NCBI GenBank assembly: GCA_963971425.1
Contig: OZ020524.1
Span: 7,116,417-7,180,416, forward strand
Direction: 5' to 3'
Length of the DNA stretch: 64,000 nt
From: Bryoerythrophyllum caledonicum
Taxonomy: Eukaryota > Streptophyta > Bryopsida > Pottiales > Pottiaceae
Shown here one piece after another: positions 48,942 to 60,030 of this stretch (the stretch's first letter is position 1; every line of letters begins with the position of its first letter). The translations under genes were made by a program, and so were the position numbers. The notes under the pieces are model-generated. The model saw only the letters and a program-made list of their open reading frames with translations. It had not been told where the DNA came from and searched no databases.

Positions 48942-50154
48942 ACTTCAAATTTTCGGCCGATTGTGTTTGCACACATCCTTCTTGTTTTCTCAATGAGTAT
49001 CAATTCTTCGTCAAAATAACAAATTATCATGATTCCTCCCTCCACCTTTTTTCAGCAAGCAAGCAGTATTTCAGCTTCTCAATCAGACTTTGAACCATTG
49101 AGTTCTCTAATTCAACACAATTCCTGTTACAGCAGTCGATGGGAAGATAGCAGTACCTGTTCAATGGATTCTTAGGGGATAAGACGTGGATTTTGTGTTC
49201 AGTTTTTGAAGAAGATTCTACAGCTCCTAAAAGTTGTAGAGGGTAATTGATTAACTGGACCGGCAGATGGATGGTATACGCATCTACATTAGGGGATTCC
49301 TTGCTGCTAGAAAAACACACGATGATGAAGTTCTCCTTGCAATTGTTAATCTAGGGTAAGAAAGTTAGCTTCGAGTCTTGAAGAATTTCAGGCGAGATGA
49401 TCGCTTGCGTCTCGCTGTAAAGATCCTTTCCTGTGAAGTTCAAGACACAGGCTGTTATTGTACATACATCACGAAACAATATATTTCATACTCATTCAAT
49501 TTATACATCATGGCTTCTTTGATCTTTATCTGAAACATGATCGTGTCGAACCAAACCATCCAGAGTTGGAAAACTACTACAGAATTCAACATGCCTATGA
49601 AATTTTCTGCTAGACAAGATGATTGAGTATGAATCACCTAAGCTTGCATCACATCATATGGGGGCGAAGTATTATGCAATACATCTATGTCACCAGTCAG
49701 GTAATCCGAGCTGCAAATGTGAAATCAAATGTTAGAAAGCTCACCCAAACTGCGCTATGTAATGCCAAGGCTTGGCCCTCTTTTCACCCAAATTGACTGA
49801 AGAGTCTATAAAATATGCTCATTGAGGTACCTTCGCTAAAACTGATCATACCCAACTCGCTCTCTAATTGACCTCCGTATATCTTACATGACGAGAATAG
49901 GATTAAGGTCTTTTCTAGGTAATCTTCTAACAAAGTTACATGATTGCGAATAACATTAGGTTGAAAGGTTATGCATACAAGTATTCTGCCGTCCCTCCAG
50001 TTACAGTCTGCGACCATGAGTTGCCATCATCATGGTTACACATTTGGCCAGAATTCCCTCCAGAATAAACAGGATCATTAATTTCCTGCACAGGATCTCC
50101 TATAAATTACTGAGAGGCCTATTTTCTCCTGAGAAATGTTGAAACATTACCTCG
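48942..50154. other. Unassigned; one exon-like minus block
   Basis: A minus frame at 49027-49320 reads SPNVDAYTIHLPVQLIN and VQSLIEKLKYCLLAEKRW and may be a downstream exon of the unknown gene at 50155-51387. No family is recognised. The rest shows nothing. Confidence 0.25.
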
Positions 50155-51387
50155 TCATGCATGTGAACGCAGACTGACTAGGATACGCACTGCAGAGTCC
50201 AAACACGACACTATGATATAATCTAGTACCCGTCTGAGTATCACATATTCAACGGCAGATCGTGCCTGTATGGCAATATTTGAACTCACCTGACGCCGTG
50301 GAGTATCCCATGCCTCAGAAGGGCCGCAATTCCGCTCATCAGAATATGTACATTTCTTGCGTGTCAAGGCATCGTCCCAGTCGGAAGCTCCATTCTCGAA
50401 ATTGCTTCGACTGTTCTTCATCCGTCTTGGAGGGGAGTCATCAAGCAAAGAGAAAGCCGCTGCAGCAGGCTGTTCCTCGTCCTTAAAGCCATCCAATGGC
50501 AGACAGAATCTGTCCAGTTTTATAGCTGCCGTCTCCCTGGTAAATTTCAAGTTCAGAATAGAAATTCTAAGTATGTCTGGAATATTATCATAAGTTCCAA
50601 GTGACAAAAATTGTGTTTTGATGATCCAACACAACTCGGAACTTACTCTGACATAAAATATGCAGGCATCCATGAAGTGATTAGCGGAGGGTCGGAATCC
50701 CATTTGACAGTCTGGATTGCTTCCGGGGCTGCTGGAACTTTCCTTCCGCTCGAAAAAAATCCTACCGACATCGAAAGTGTCCCGATCATAACTGAAGTCG
50801 GTTAATAAAGGATATCTTTTCGTCACAGCTTGGTGATCGTCGGTGTTAAATCGAGGGTCCAAGAAGTCATATTCGTGAATTTCTCGTTTCACTTAATGAT
50901 TGTTAGTGATGGTGAAAGGATAAGAAAACCCCTGTTCTTGATGCTCTTGATTAGCGTCGTAATGGCTGGTGATGGTGACGAAAGGGTCAGAAGTCTTGAA
51001 TTCCTCTGGTTCTTGTTTCACGTGGAAACTCTCCAAGTCAAACTTTACTGTAGAAAAAGTAATAAGGTGAGGCTCCTCCTTCACTTGTCTGCTCGTCGTA
51101 TTGAATGTAGAATTGGAGAAACCAACAGTGTTGCTCTCAGTATGAGTAATTCTGAACGAATTTAGCGGATATTCTGTTTCTAAAAGGGAATCTTTTCCAG
51201 GTATATTGTGTCCTTGTCGCTGACTCCCATGGGAACTTATTTCCTTGAAAATCTGCGACGACGTAGATAACAAGGATGAATCTAGTATTGTTCCAACTAT
51301 TGAAGAATATCTGCAGCAGCTTTCCAGAGTATCATATTCGCTTTTCACTGTCCCAAAACTTGTCACCTTATGTGATGTAACTTGCAC
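50155..51387 (-). pseudogene. Unknown protein, one long frame with a single stop and likely introns
   Basis: The minus frame from 51387 to 50155 is open except for TAA at 50893-50895. It carries HVKQEPEEF and RQVKEEPHL (sumoylation-like VKxE sites), FNTDDHQAVTKRYPLLTDF, and DDSPPRRMKNS. Probable introns inside it (donor after ACIFYVR near 50655, acceptor near 50540 before ETAAIKLDRF; donor GTGAGT after TPRRQ near 50290) mean the frame spans exons and introns. Composition (Ser-rich, acidic) suggests a nuclear regulator, but I do not recognise the family. Confidence 0.35.
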
Positions 51388-53308
51388 AAGAATCAGCGCT
51401 TACAAAAATGTCCTTCTATGTAGCCCAATATGTCAGAATTTCAGCACATTCTCCTTTCAGTCTATACGTACCTTCAATTTCTGAGTCGACAAAAATCTGC
51501 TCAAGAGGTCAGAAGTTTCCTAAGTTTCAGGATTACAATCATAAGTGTAGTTCAGCCGCAGCGATGAAGGGGTTAGTTGCTTCGTGTCACCCCAATCCGC
51601 AACACTGGTCACACACCATCACTTAGTGAGAAAAGAAAGTTTACTACAATGCTCTTAACTGCAGCATAACGCGAAACTACTGTTGCAGCAACTATGAGGA
51701 CGTTTTCTCCTGTAAATTGAATGTCAATATATTGAATGTATAAAATCATAATGACAACTAGGATTGAAGTAATACAACAGACACTAATTTAGATCTAAAT
51801 TATGCCCTACTCGAAAGTGATACAACTGGAATTGACCTAAACAGCTCAATAAACTTCGTTGATCATAGCATACTTCCTGTCAGATGTAATTAATTGTTGT
51901 GGCTGATAAGCATACACCTTTTTGTCGATAGCGTCAATTTCTGAGTTCAGAGAAACTCATCAGAAACAAGTTACCTTTGTAGTCTCTAACGATAAATAAA
52001 ATATGCATGCTACCATTATCAAACATCAGAAACTGTGAAATATCACAAACTTTAAGCCCAACACGTATCACAAATTTCAAAGATCATTGTAAAGCCGCTA
52101 CTTGTTCATGAAATCGATTTCGATCCTACGATATCCACTTCAAGAAATTGCACCTCACAATTTCAATGCGCAAAAAGGGCATTTCAAATCAACTTCTCTC
52201 ACCATCTTGAGAGAGGACGGCATAGACTTCCGAAGGAGATCTCTTTATACCACGGATATCACCTTTAACTTCACTCGTGATCGCGTCCATAAGATTCAAT
52301 TCTGCCAGAACATCAACTGGAAGTAAATAAATAATCGTGTTTCACAATCATTTAAATCTTCCAGCACTGCATCACGGAGTTTCTCGGAGAACAAGTTTCA
52401 CATCTTTACGAATTAGTCCTTGATTTGCACTAACAATCAATGTTCTGGAGAAGAAAATAGGAAACATCTAAATTTAGCAATGCAAAGGAACTAGATTTTG
52501 AAATCTTACGAGGGCTGGTGCTACTTTCTTCGTCTGCAAGTTTCCAACATGAACATGGTTTCTTCCCTTTCCAGGCAAAGGAAGCTTTGCACGGTTCTGT
52601 TTTTCCTGCTTAGCTGCATGAGAAACTTCTGGTATGCATTGGGTGTGTACGCTGCAGGACTCAAGTAAATATTATTGATCGTGATCAAAGTAAATGTAAA
52701 GTATAGTCTCATCACGAAAGTAAATACCTTGGAAGAGATTTAAACTTTCAGTGATATCTCAACCTGCACGTTTGGGTAGATGGAAGTTGAAAAACTACTC
52801 ACTCTATCTCTTGCTTTTGCTCTTCGATGATTTTGCGACTATTAATTATACAGTCTACATCCACACATACCCAAAAAGAGTTTCAGTGTTAAAACTCTGT
52901 ACAAATACCGCTGCGACACTTTCTCATCCTCATAATCTGGATACAGCTTGAGAATTGCACCATCAAATGTAGAATGAATGATCGGTAAAACGTGATATGT
53001 TCCAAATTACAGATCTAAGATGAGCCAAGGTGCATTTTATTTGATCATTTCCCAACATCCAGTAGACGTCGAGACTCGGAAAAGGACAAGATAAATGTAC
53101 CGCGCTGAAGAGACGAGGTGTCTTGGTCATCACCCGCTGGGGCACCAACTGAAGATGCGCTTACATTTGAAGATGCAGCATTCGCACCTCCAGCACTTCC
53201 CGATTTTGGCTTCGAAGAAGCTCCAAGCAAAAAGCATCCAAAAGCTTGCTTAGTATTTTGACAGATACGAGATGGCAACTGAAACTGCGAAGTGAGATCA
53301 CTATGCAA
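51388..53308 (-). other. Unassigned region with exon-like minus blocks
   Basis: Blocks that look coding on the minus strand: 53100-53308 (FQLPSRICQNTKQAFGCFLL followed by a Gly/Ala/Ser-rich linker), about 52880-52960 (LKLYPDYEDEKVSQRYLY) and 52521-52670 (AYTPNAYQKFLMQLSRKNR). They may be upstream exons of the gene at 50155-51387. No family was recognised and splice joins were not established. Confidence 0.3.
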
Positions 53309-54709
53309 CTACTGTAGTTAAATGTTTGTAATGTTGACCACCAGCCTGTCTAGATACTGTAGATAAAATATACTGATTGACAGACTAAACATTAAAACCT
53401 CGATTAATTTTCGTCAATTATTCGTCGAACGGAGGAGACATCTGTTGGGAATCATCGAACAGGCCTTCTAAAGCACTCAAGAATGGTGCCAAGTGGCGCA
53501 AAACTTCCCAGTGTCATTGCCAACATACTGCGGGAGTTCAACCTTAACCTCCGACCAGATGTCACTAATTAGTATAATAAGTAGCAATAAAGGACCGTGT
53601 GGGGTGAGCACATTCTAAAAAAACTAGTGGCAAGAAAATCTTGATACATAGAGCGTAGAAAGTATACCAGTGGCAGGATTTGGTAGGTTGGCGTTAGAGT
53701 TTGCTGGGGAGATGACATTGGCCGGAGTTGGATTTAAACTCCGTAGGCCAAGAATGTCAAGTGATTCGCCCCCGTGCAGATTCTGACGAATGTAATCAGC
53801 AAGCGTTAGTAACTATCCAGGTTCTGCTCCATGCTTGTTTCTTCTTTTCTCTTTGCGATGATCGGAAAACTCACGCTACGTGTATAGTACACCAGGACAT
53901 CGTTGCATATCAATATAATTCGCTAACTGAAAATAATGGAAGATAAAAGAACGAGATAGACAAAACGTTCACCTCTTCAGTTTTGAACCTTTGGTCTTCG
54001 GTGAAGAGTTCCAGCAGGCACAACGTCAAACAGAGGTTCCCGGATAGTTTAAATATAAAACCTTAAATTTACACATTAGTGCGAATCAAAGTTCCAAAGT
54101 ATATCTCGCATTCGTCCAAATCAGAAGAACGTGCAGCTCAACAAATTTTTGAGGCATTTACTGAATTCATTTTCGCCGCGCACCTCCCATCCATTGCAAC
54201 ATTGCAGAAAATTAGGTGTTTACGTAGTTCAGGTACTCAACGCTACGAGACATTTTAGGCCTTCTCTTGCAACGCAGCTATTCCTTGCGAACCACGTCGT
54301 TGACTAACGTAATTCCACCATTCCGCACTGATGCATGAGATCAGGTATTAATCAATACAGAAAGCGGTCTTTAACCCATCCATACTTGTTAGAGTTCCCA
54401 GGGCGGGACTCTGGCGCCCGACTATTCTAATCTGTGAGAATTTGCGGCTAGGTTTGGAATTGAAAATAGGTCCAAAATTGAAAAACTAAAGAAGCTATGT
54501 GTCGGAAGAACCTCTGGCTCACGACTTCGAAACGACCTGGCAGGCGCTAAAAGAAACTACCGTCGATCGAGGCCGCGCACTCGCTTAATGAAGCAAGAAG
54601 TCACTGCCGGAAAAACGCGAACGACAATGCAAGAAAGCGGAACAAAGACCTTTCCACTGCTATCACTTCAATCGCCGTACAAATCACAAACAAACAATCC
54701 ACGATGAAG
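53309..54709. other. Intergenic, nothing recognised
   Basis: No open frame with motifs and no clear repeat. Confidence 0.35.
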
Positions 54710-54739
54710 TTCAGCAAAGAGCAACAAGTCACCACAATA

Positions 54740-55150
54740 GCCAGCACTTCATGTTGTTATTCGCGGCCAAACAAATTCTCGCAGTAAACATCAACACAAG
54801 CTTCCAAGAAAACAATGCGATCAGTCCAAATGTGATCACAACAACCGCAGCGCAAACCACAGGGCACGGTCACTTCCATCCGACGCACTCGCACGACCGC
54901 TCCACGAAAAGAATCGTTGCATTTCAAAAGACGTATATAAGAAAGCTAAGTGTACACTCCTCTACACTTCGCACTTGAAAAGAACCAGAAATCGCTACGA
55001 GCTACCTCACAGAGCCACCGTCAACATAGAAACGACACTTGATGTTCTCAGTTGCAGCAATGAACAAACAAATTCTTGCCAGAAACATCGACATGGATTT
55101 TCAAGAAAGGAATAACGCTAGTGCGATCACAGTAACAAAATCCAAGCCGG
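54740..55150. repeat. Diverged direct duplication, about 300 bp apart
   Basis: Both 54748-54850 and 55035-55140 read, with changes, AACAAATTCT(C/T)GC, (A/G)AACATC(A/G)ACA, then TTCCAAGAAAACAA or TTTCAAGAAAGGAA, then GTGATCACA or GCGATCACA. Small open frames in both copies (54751-54978, 55039-55467) share this segment but are otherwise unrelated, so coding is doubtful. Confidence 0.5.
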
Positions 55151-55460
55151 ACAATCCAAGAGGTCCGAAGCCGAAGGACCGCGATGCTTACCGTGCAGCT
55201 GCAGATTGTTCGATCCGCTCCGCTTCATCGCGCCATGGCTGCTTTGTGAAAATGGAGATCACGGTCCGAGGTCATGGCCTGGCAATGGCGGTTCCAAGCT
55301 TGGAATGCAGACAAAAACCTGCACTACTCTGCGGAGACAGCTCCTTGACAAGCACTGGCATGGCTGATGCTCTATGGATTTTCTCTCTTCATTTGGATTG
55401 GGGAGCCCATCCCAAAGGAGCACATGGTTGGAATTCTGTTCTCCTACATTTTTGGATGAA

Positions 55461-55683
55461 CTGCTAAAGGCCCAAGTGTACCTATCATGGGGTACAAAAC
55501 TGTACACTTTTACTGCAATTATCTTTCAATCCGTACGGTCAATATTCACAAAATTTTGACCACATCATCTCATATAAATGTAGAAGAATATCCTATTGTT
55601 ACATTATCAATAAGTTCATTTTGGCAGGTTTTATTCAACAAAGGAGAGATTCCTCTCAAATGGCTTGCGCCTTTAGGGGTTAA
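55461..55683. mobile_element. Short TTAA-type element F
   Basis: Right end CTTGCGCCTTTAGGGG followed by TTAA (55680-55683). Left end CTGCTAAAGGCCCAAG at 55461 is the inverted copy with three mismatches, and its TTAA has decayed. It contains the CTTTCAATCCGTACGGTCAA block shared with elements A and E. Confidence 0.5.
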
Positions 55684-56176
55684 TAAATCATTGTCTCCTA
55701 CATATGTGAGCTAAAGGGTGGAAGATTGAAATGTCAAGTTCTTAGCTAGGACAAGCATGAACCACCTATTGTTACATCTCTAAAGTATTCAACTCAAAGA
55801 TACATAATACTGTTCAAGATGATTTGTACAAAAGAAAACGGAATTTACTTGTTGAGTATAGCAACTTCTTGCACAATTTTGGATATTTTCCTAGCAATAC
55901 ATTTCCTATTTGCAAGAATATATTTACACTAGCCATTTGAAGACAGTACTTAGTCCAAGAAAAATTTTAAAAATTGTTTGAACTTTTTTTATTTGCAAGA
56001 TGATTGAATCTCAAATCTACTACAGAAAAGCAATGAGTCTCCACTTTAAAACTTTATCATCTTTGGATATATAAGCTTTGGTCTAACATTTTCCTACAAG
56101 TTTAAAGTTTGTACAATGAATTCTTCGATACAATGGTCTACAAACTTCTCAAATCCTTTCATGGACTCAAACAACC
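55684..56176. other. AT-rich spacer
   Basis: Nothing recognised. Confidence 0.35.
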
Positions 56177-56515
56177 TGTTAGGGCCATAGTCTTAGAACC
56201 TTCTAGAGACAAGTTTCTAGAGCCTTCTAGAAACAAGTCTCTAGAACATTCTAGAAGGAAGTCTCTGGAAACTTTTAGAAGGAAGTTTCTAGAAGCTTCA
56301 TGGTTAGCGGAAGTTTTAGAAGTTTCCTAGTTCTAGAAGTATAATTCAGTCTCGACAACGCATCTCTTCGAGCTCTAGCTCACCTCGCTTGGTATTGTTC
56401 GTGTACTCTCTTGTTAATCCAAGTTCTTAGTTTCTTGCCTTCAACTCTTTTCTAGTCCAAACTTTCTTGTTGGTTATTTTTGTGTCCCTGACAGTTTGTC
56501 AAGACTGCATTATCA
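56177..56515 (+). repeat. Putative 5' LTR of the gypsy element
   Basis: Starts TGTTAGGG and ends CA one base before the primer-binding site (an ACA at 56491-56493 is an alternative end). Without the 3' LTR the borders cannot be confirmed. Confidence 0.45.
56190..56336 (+). promoter_or_regulatory. Cluster of heat-shock-element-like TTCTAGAA repeats in the putative LTR
   Basis: Alternating GAA and TTC blocks spaced by two bases recur through the segment; 56243-56257 (AGAACATTCTAGAAG) fits nGAAnnTTCnnGAAn exactly. Others are imperfect (TTCTAGAGCCTTCTAGAA, GAAGTTTCTAGAAGCTTC). This is the binding pattern of heat-shock factors. It would lie in the U3 promoter part of the LTR. Confidence 0.5.
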
Positions 56516-56516
56516 C

Positions 56517-56528
56517 TGATATCAGAGC
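56517..56528 (+). other. Primer-binding site of the gypsy element (tRNA-iMet-like)
   Basis: TGATATCAGAGC differs by one base from the plant iMet primer site TGGTATCAGAGC. Confidence 0.6.
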
Positions 56529-56624
56529 TACAGTGACCTCAACAAATGAGTCAATGCATGTATCTGTCAACTTCGGAGAGATACTCAGGAGATTGTAGAC
56601 ACTCTTGATGCTCCACGAGTCCCT

Positions 56625-57623
56625 ATGGATCATTCTATTCCGTTATTGGCACGTTCTATTCAGTGGCAGCCACTAGTTGAGGGTATCACTCTCGTAGAGT
56701 TGTTCGCAGGCATTGGCACCGGGTTGGCGGCTGTGATTGAAGTCGGGCTCAAGGTACGGCGGTATATCCATGTGGATAGTGGCTTCCCAGCCAACCGTGC
56801 CGCTCGCCATCACATACAACGTTTATTGGCGTTGTATCCACAGCAACTACCATCATCTGCGATCCGTGGCTGCTTTGGCAAATTGCCACGTGATGTTACA
56901 TTGATCAGTGAGGATGATCTTCGACGGTTGAGTCATGTGGATTTGATCATCGCGGGATGGCCTTGCCAAGGTCATTCACGAGCGGGCAGTGGTCGTGGAC
57001 TTGATGATCCACGTTCGGGGCTCTTTGCGGATTTTCTCCAGCTGATTCAGTGGTGGACTACCCACCAGTCCACACCACCGAGGTACATTTTTGAGAATGT
57101 ACCTCCATTAGGGGACACTCGAACGAAGGTGCGTGAGGATAGTGTTTATATCCATCACCTTCTTGGTCCTCCTACTTTTGTAGATGCCGCTGCGTTGAGC
57201 TCATATGCTCATCGTCCACGTTGGATTTGGACCAACTTGGTTTGTTCAGCGATTCTCACTTTGGCACTTGCTCAAGTGCAACGGCCCTTTCACCGTGAAG
57301 TCACTGATATTTTGGATGATCACCGTGTTTCCACGATGGTTATCAAGACTCACGAGCCACCGTTAGCTGTGGTGAACCGAGTAGGCTTTGATCGAGGGGC
57401 ATTTCCTACCTTTATGTGTTACCCGGGGTCTTTTGCTTTTCGAGCACAAGGTCCGGGCATGGTTTGGGATGATGTCTCCCAAGCTTATGAGGAGCCTTTT
57501 GCTGATGAGAGAGAGCGGGCGATGGGCTTTTTGACTGGCACCACCGCTGCTCCACGTCTCTCGGACGGGCAGCGCCGCTTCTTCTTGGGTTAAGCCATTG
57601 ACTTTAATACTCTAGTTTGGGTT
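56625..57623 (+). pseudogene. Cytosine-5 DNA methyltransferase domain at the N-terminal side of the gypsy polyprotein
   Basis: Transfers a methyl group from S-adenosylmethionine to cytosine in DNA. From the ATG at 56625: motif I VELFAGIGTG (residues 24-33), motif II region RRYIHVDS, motif IV GWPCQGHSRAG with catalytic Cys114, motif VI FENVPP (Glu157-Asn158), motif VIII YAHRPRW (Arg197, Arg199), then a short target-recognition region and a motif IX-like ADERERAMGF. A TAA at 57591-57593 falls in motif X, where LG-stop-AID replaces the expected GQA/GNA. The frame continues after it (AIDFNTLVW), so the domain ran to about 57623. At ~330 residues it is a bare catalytic domain with no chromo, BAH or zinc finger part. 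The frame is open upstream to about 56540, so the native start may be earlier. It is in the same frame as the RT. Confidence 0.85.
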
Positions 57624-60030
57624 TGTGGGCATGCATTTGCCATTCAACGCCATGAACGTGACCATTCTTATGTGCTGGGGGCAGCTATTAATGGTCAGGG
57701 GGCAACGAAGCCACACCTCACGGAGACTAAAGAATCGGTGCTACTTCATCGTTTGGAGAGACATGCAGCAGAGGAGCTTTGTGCTTAGCATGTCTTTTCC
57801 GCCTTAGCTCAGGATTTTGGAGCAGCGGATGCTCGGGATATCTTTTCTCGGGTTTATTATCACAATGAGGGATTTTCTATGGATCCCTTGGGTGAGGAGT
57901 CTGGGGGCATGAACGTCCTCTCTGCTACTAAGTAGCAGTCACCGGCCGTGCCAGCACGTGGTGAGTCTCTAACTGTGGAGAAGGAGACCACGGAGTTTGA
58001 TGATTGGCCGTTGGAGTTAGGGCCACATCTTACTGGTGCCGAGGCACGAAGGGTACGGGCGTTCATACGCTCGTACCGGAGTTGTTTTGCCTTTAGCCTC
58101 CAAGATTTGGAGGGCTATAGAGGCAAGTCTATTCACATTCAGTTGGAAGACGACCACCTGATCTTCCGGCGACCGTACAAGCTCAGTCTTTCAGAGAAAA
58201 TTGGTGTTCAGACTCGGTGTCAGGAGTTGTTGGCTGCCAGCTTGATTGAGCTTTCCAACGGCAAGTATGCTTGTGCCACGGTTATGCCATCGAAGAAGGA
58301 TATCTTTGGCAACTGGACGGAGAAGCGGATGTGTGGGGATTACCGACCGGTTAATCGCAAGACTAAATCGGACCGGTACCCCATGCCCACGCCGGAAGAA
58401 TTATTTGATGCAGTAGGAAATTCTAGAGTATTTAGTACTCTAGATTTGAGGTCCGGTTATCATCAGCTGCCATTGATGGTGGATGATCGGGTGAAAATTT
58501 CATTTTGGGGAGTTGATCAGGATGGGAGAGACCAACTTTACCACTGGAAGTTTCTTCCATTTGGCCTCAAGAATGCACCTGCAGAGTTTCAGAGGGTGAT
58601 GGACCGAGTGTTGACTGGTTTACCATTTGCCCGATGCTACATTGATGATGTTATCATCTTAAGTAGTAGCCCACAAGAGCATATGAGGCACTTACAAGCG
58701 GTGTTTGAGAGGTTATGGCAGTGGGGATTGCGCTTGCACCATGGCAAGTGCAAGTTCTTCCACGATCGGTTACCATATTTGGGACATATGATTGTTCTGG
58801 GAGGTCTTGGCGTGTAGCAAGCCAAGGTGGATGCGCTTCAGAAGATTCCGGCCCCAACCGACATGTCACGACTCCGAGCTTTTCTTGGCTTGGCGAATTA
58901 TTATCGCCGGTTTGTCAAGAACTTTAACTTGATTGCTAAGCCGTTGACTATACTCATGGGGAAGGATCAATCATGGACTTGGGCACGGGAGCAAGAGTAG
59001 GCATTTGCTACTTTGAAGCTTAAGCTCGGTGTAGCGCCAGTTTTGCGATGTCCGGTTGCTACACGACCCTTCCAGTTGCACACAGATTGGAGTGCTGTTG
59101 GATTGGGAGCGGTTTTGACTCAGAAAGATGACGAAGGACGGGAGTATGTTGTTTCTTTTGCTTCTAGGAGCAACAACAATGCGGAATCCAACTATTCATC
59201 TTATGAGGGAGAGGCTTTAGCAACGGTATGGGCTATAGCACATTTCCGGCCCTACTTGTATGGGCAACATTTTACCTTGGTGACCGACCACCAACCTTTG
59301 AAGTGGCTTATGGAGTCTGACAAGCTTACTAGCAAGCTGGCCAGATGGGCGTTGTTGCTTCAGGAGTATGACTTTGAGGTTGTGCATCGGGCCGACATCA
59401 CGAACTTGGATGCGGATGGACTTTCCCGCAATCCAAGCCCTTCAGAGGAGGATTTGACTGGTGCCAGGTGGCATGGGGACTGCGATAGAGAGGCGGTTCC
59501 GGGGTGGCATGCAACGGCCTATCTCACTTTGATGTCTGGCTCTGTATCTACATTGTCTGATTTAGCAATGGATGAGGAATCAGACAAGGCCCAGGTTATT
59601 AGTGATGTGTGGGAAGACATTCCAATCTTGCACAAGCTACAACATGGAATGCTTCCACCGGCTCTTTCGGCGATGGAGCGTGATCAAGTTGGACACCAAA
59701 TAGTAAGGTTCCGTTGAGAGAACGTATGTGGCCGGATGGGACTATTTCGTATGTGGCTGGATGGGACTAGGCGCATAGTTCTCAGACCAGATCAGAGAGC
59801 TTTGTTGGTTCGGCAAGTACACGAAGATCTTGGACATTTTGGTGTGCGACGGACTCATTCTATGTCGCGCAACCAGTACTGGTGGACCGGCATGTATCAG
59901 CAAGTCGCCACTTATGTTTCACGGTGTGAGGTCTGTGATTGAGTTAGATCCAGCTTCAACACTTTGTCACCACAGCTGCAGCCGTTGCCCATTATGGGGC
60001 TTGGCTACCGGTGGTCTTTAGATTTTGCTG
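57624..60030 (+). pseudogene. Gypsy RT, RNase H and integrase N-terminus, in frame with the methyltransferase
   Basis: The frame continues from the methyltransferase through a ~110-codon linker with stops at 57786 and 57933. RT shows LIELSNGKYACATVMPSKKD, RMCGDYRPVNRKT, STLDLRSGYHQLPL, FLPFGLKNAPAEFQRVMD and the catalytic CYIDDVIIL. The RT connection (FLGLANYYRRFVKNF) follows a stop at 58815; another stop is at 58998. RNase H shows LHTDWSAVGLGAVLTQ, YEGEALATVWA and LVTDHQPLKWL. After a TGA at 59715 the integrase zinc part reads HEDLGHFGVRRT...CEVCD, a TGA at 59940, and then WSLDFAG, where the element is cut. All stops are TAA, TAG or TGA in one unshifted frame; no indel frameshift was found over 3.4 kb. 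Confidence 0.88.

Larger units (their letters stand above)
56177..60030 (+). mobile_element. Ty3/gypsy retrotransposon encoding a DNA methyltransferase in its polyprotein, 3' truncated
   Basis: Putative 5' LTR (56177 to about 56515), primer-binding site (56517-56528), then one reading frame from about 56600 to 60030 with cytosine-5 methyltransferase, RT, RNase H and the start of integrase. RT-RNase H-integrase order defines Ty3/gypsy. The sequence breaks off inside integrase (WSLDFAG, 60030) and no 3' LTR was found. No gag zinc knuckle or aspartic protease is visible. Seven in-frame stops mark it as dead. Confidence 0.85.

Noticed and set aside
55039-55467. 142-codon plus-strand open frame
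   Set aside because: It spans a duplicated non-coding segment and runs to the left edge of element F; the paired copy has a different frame content.
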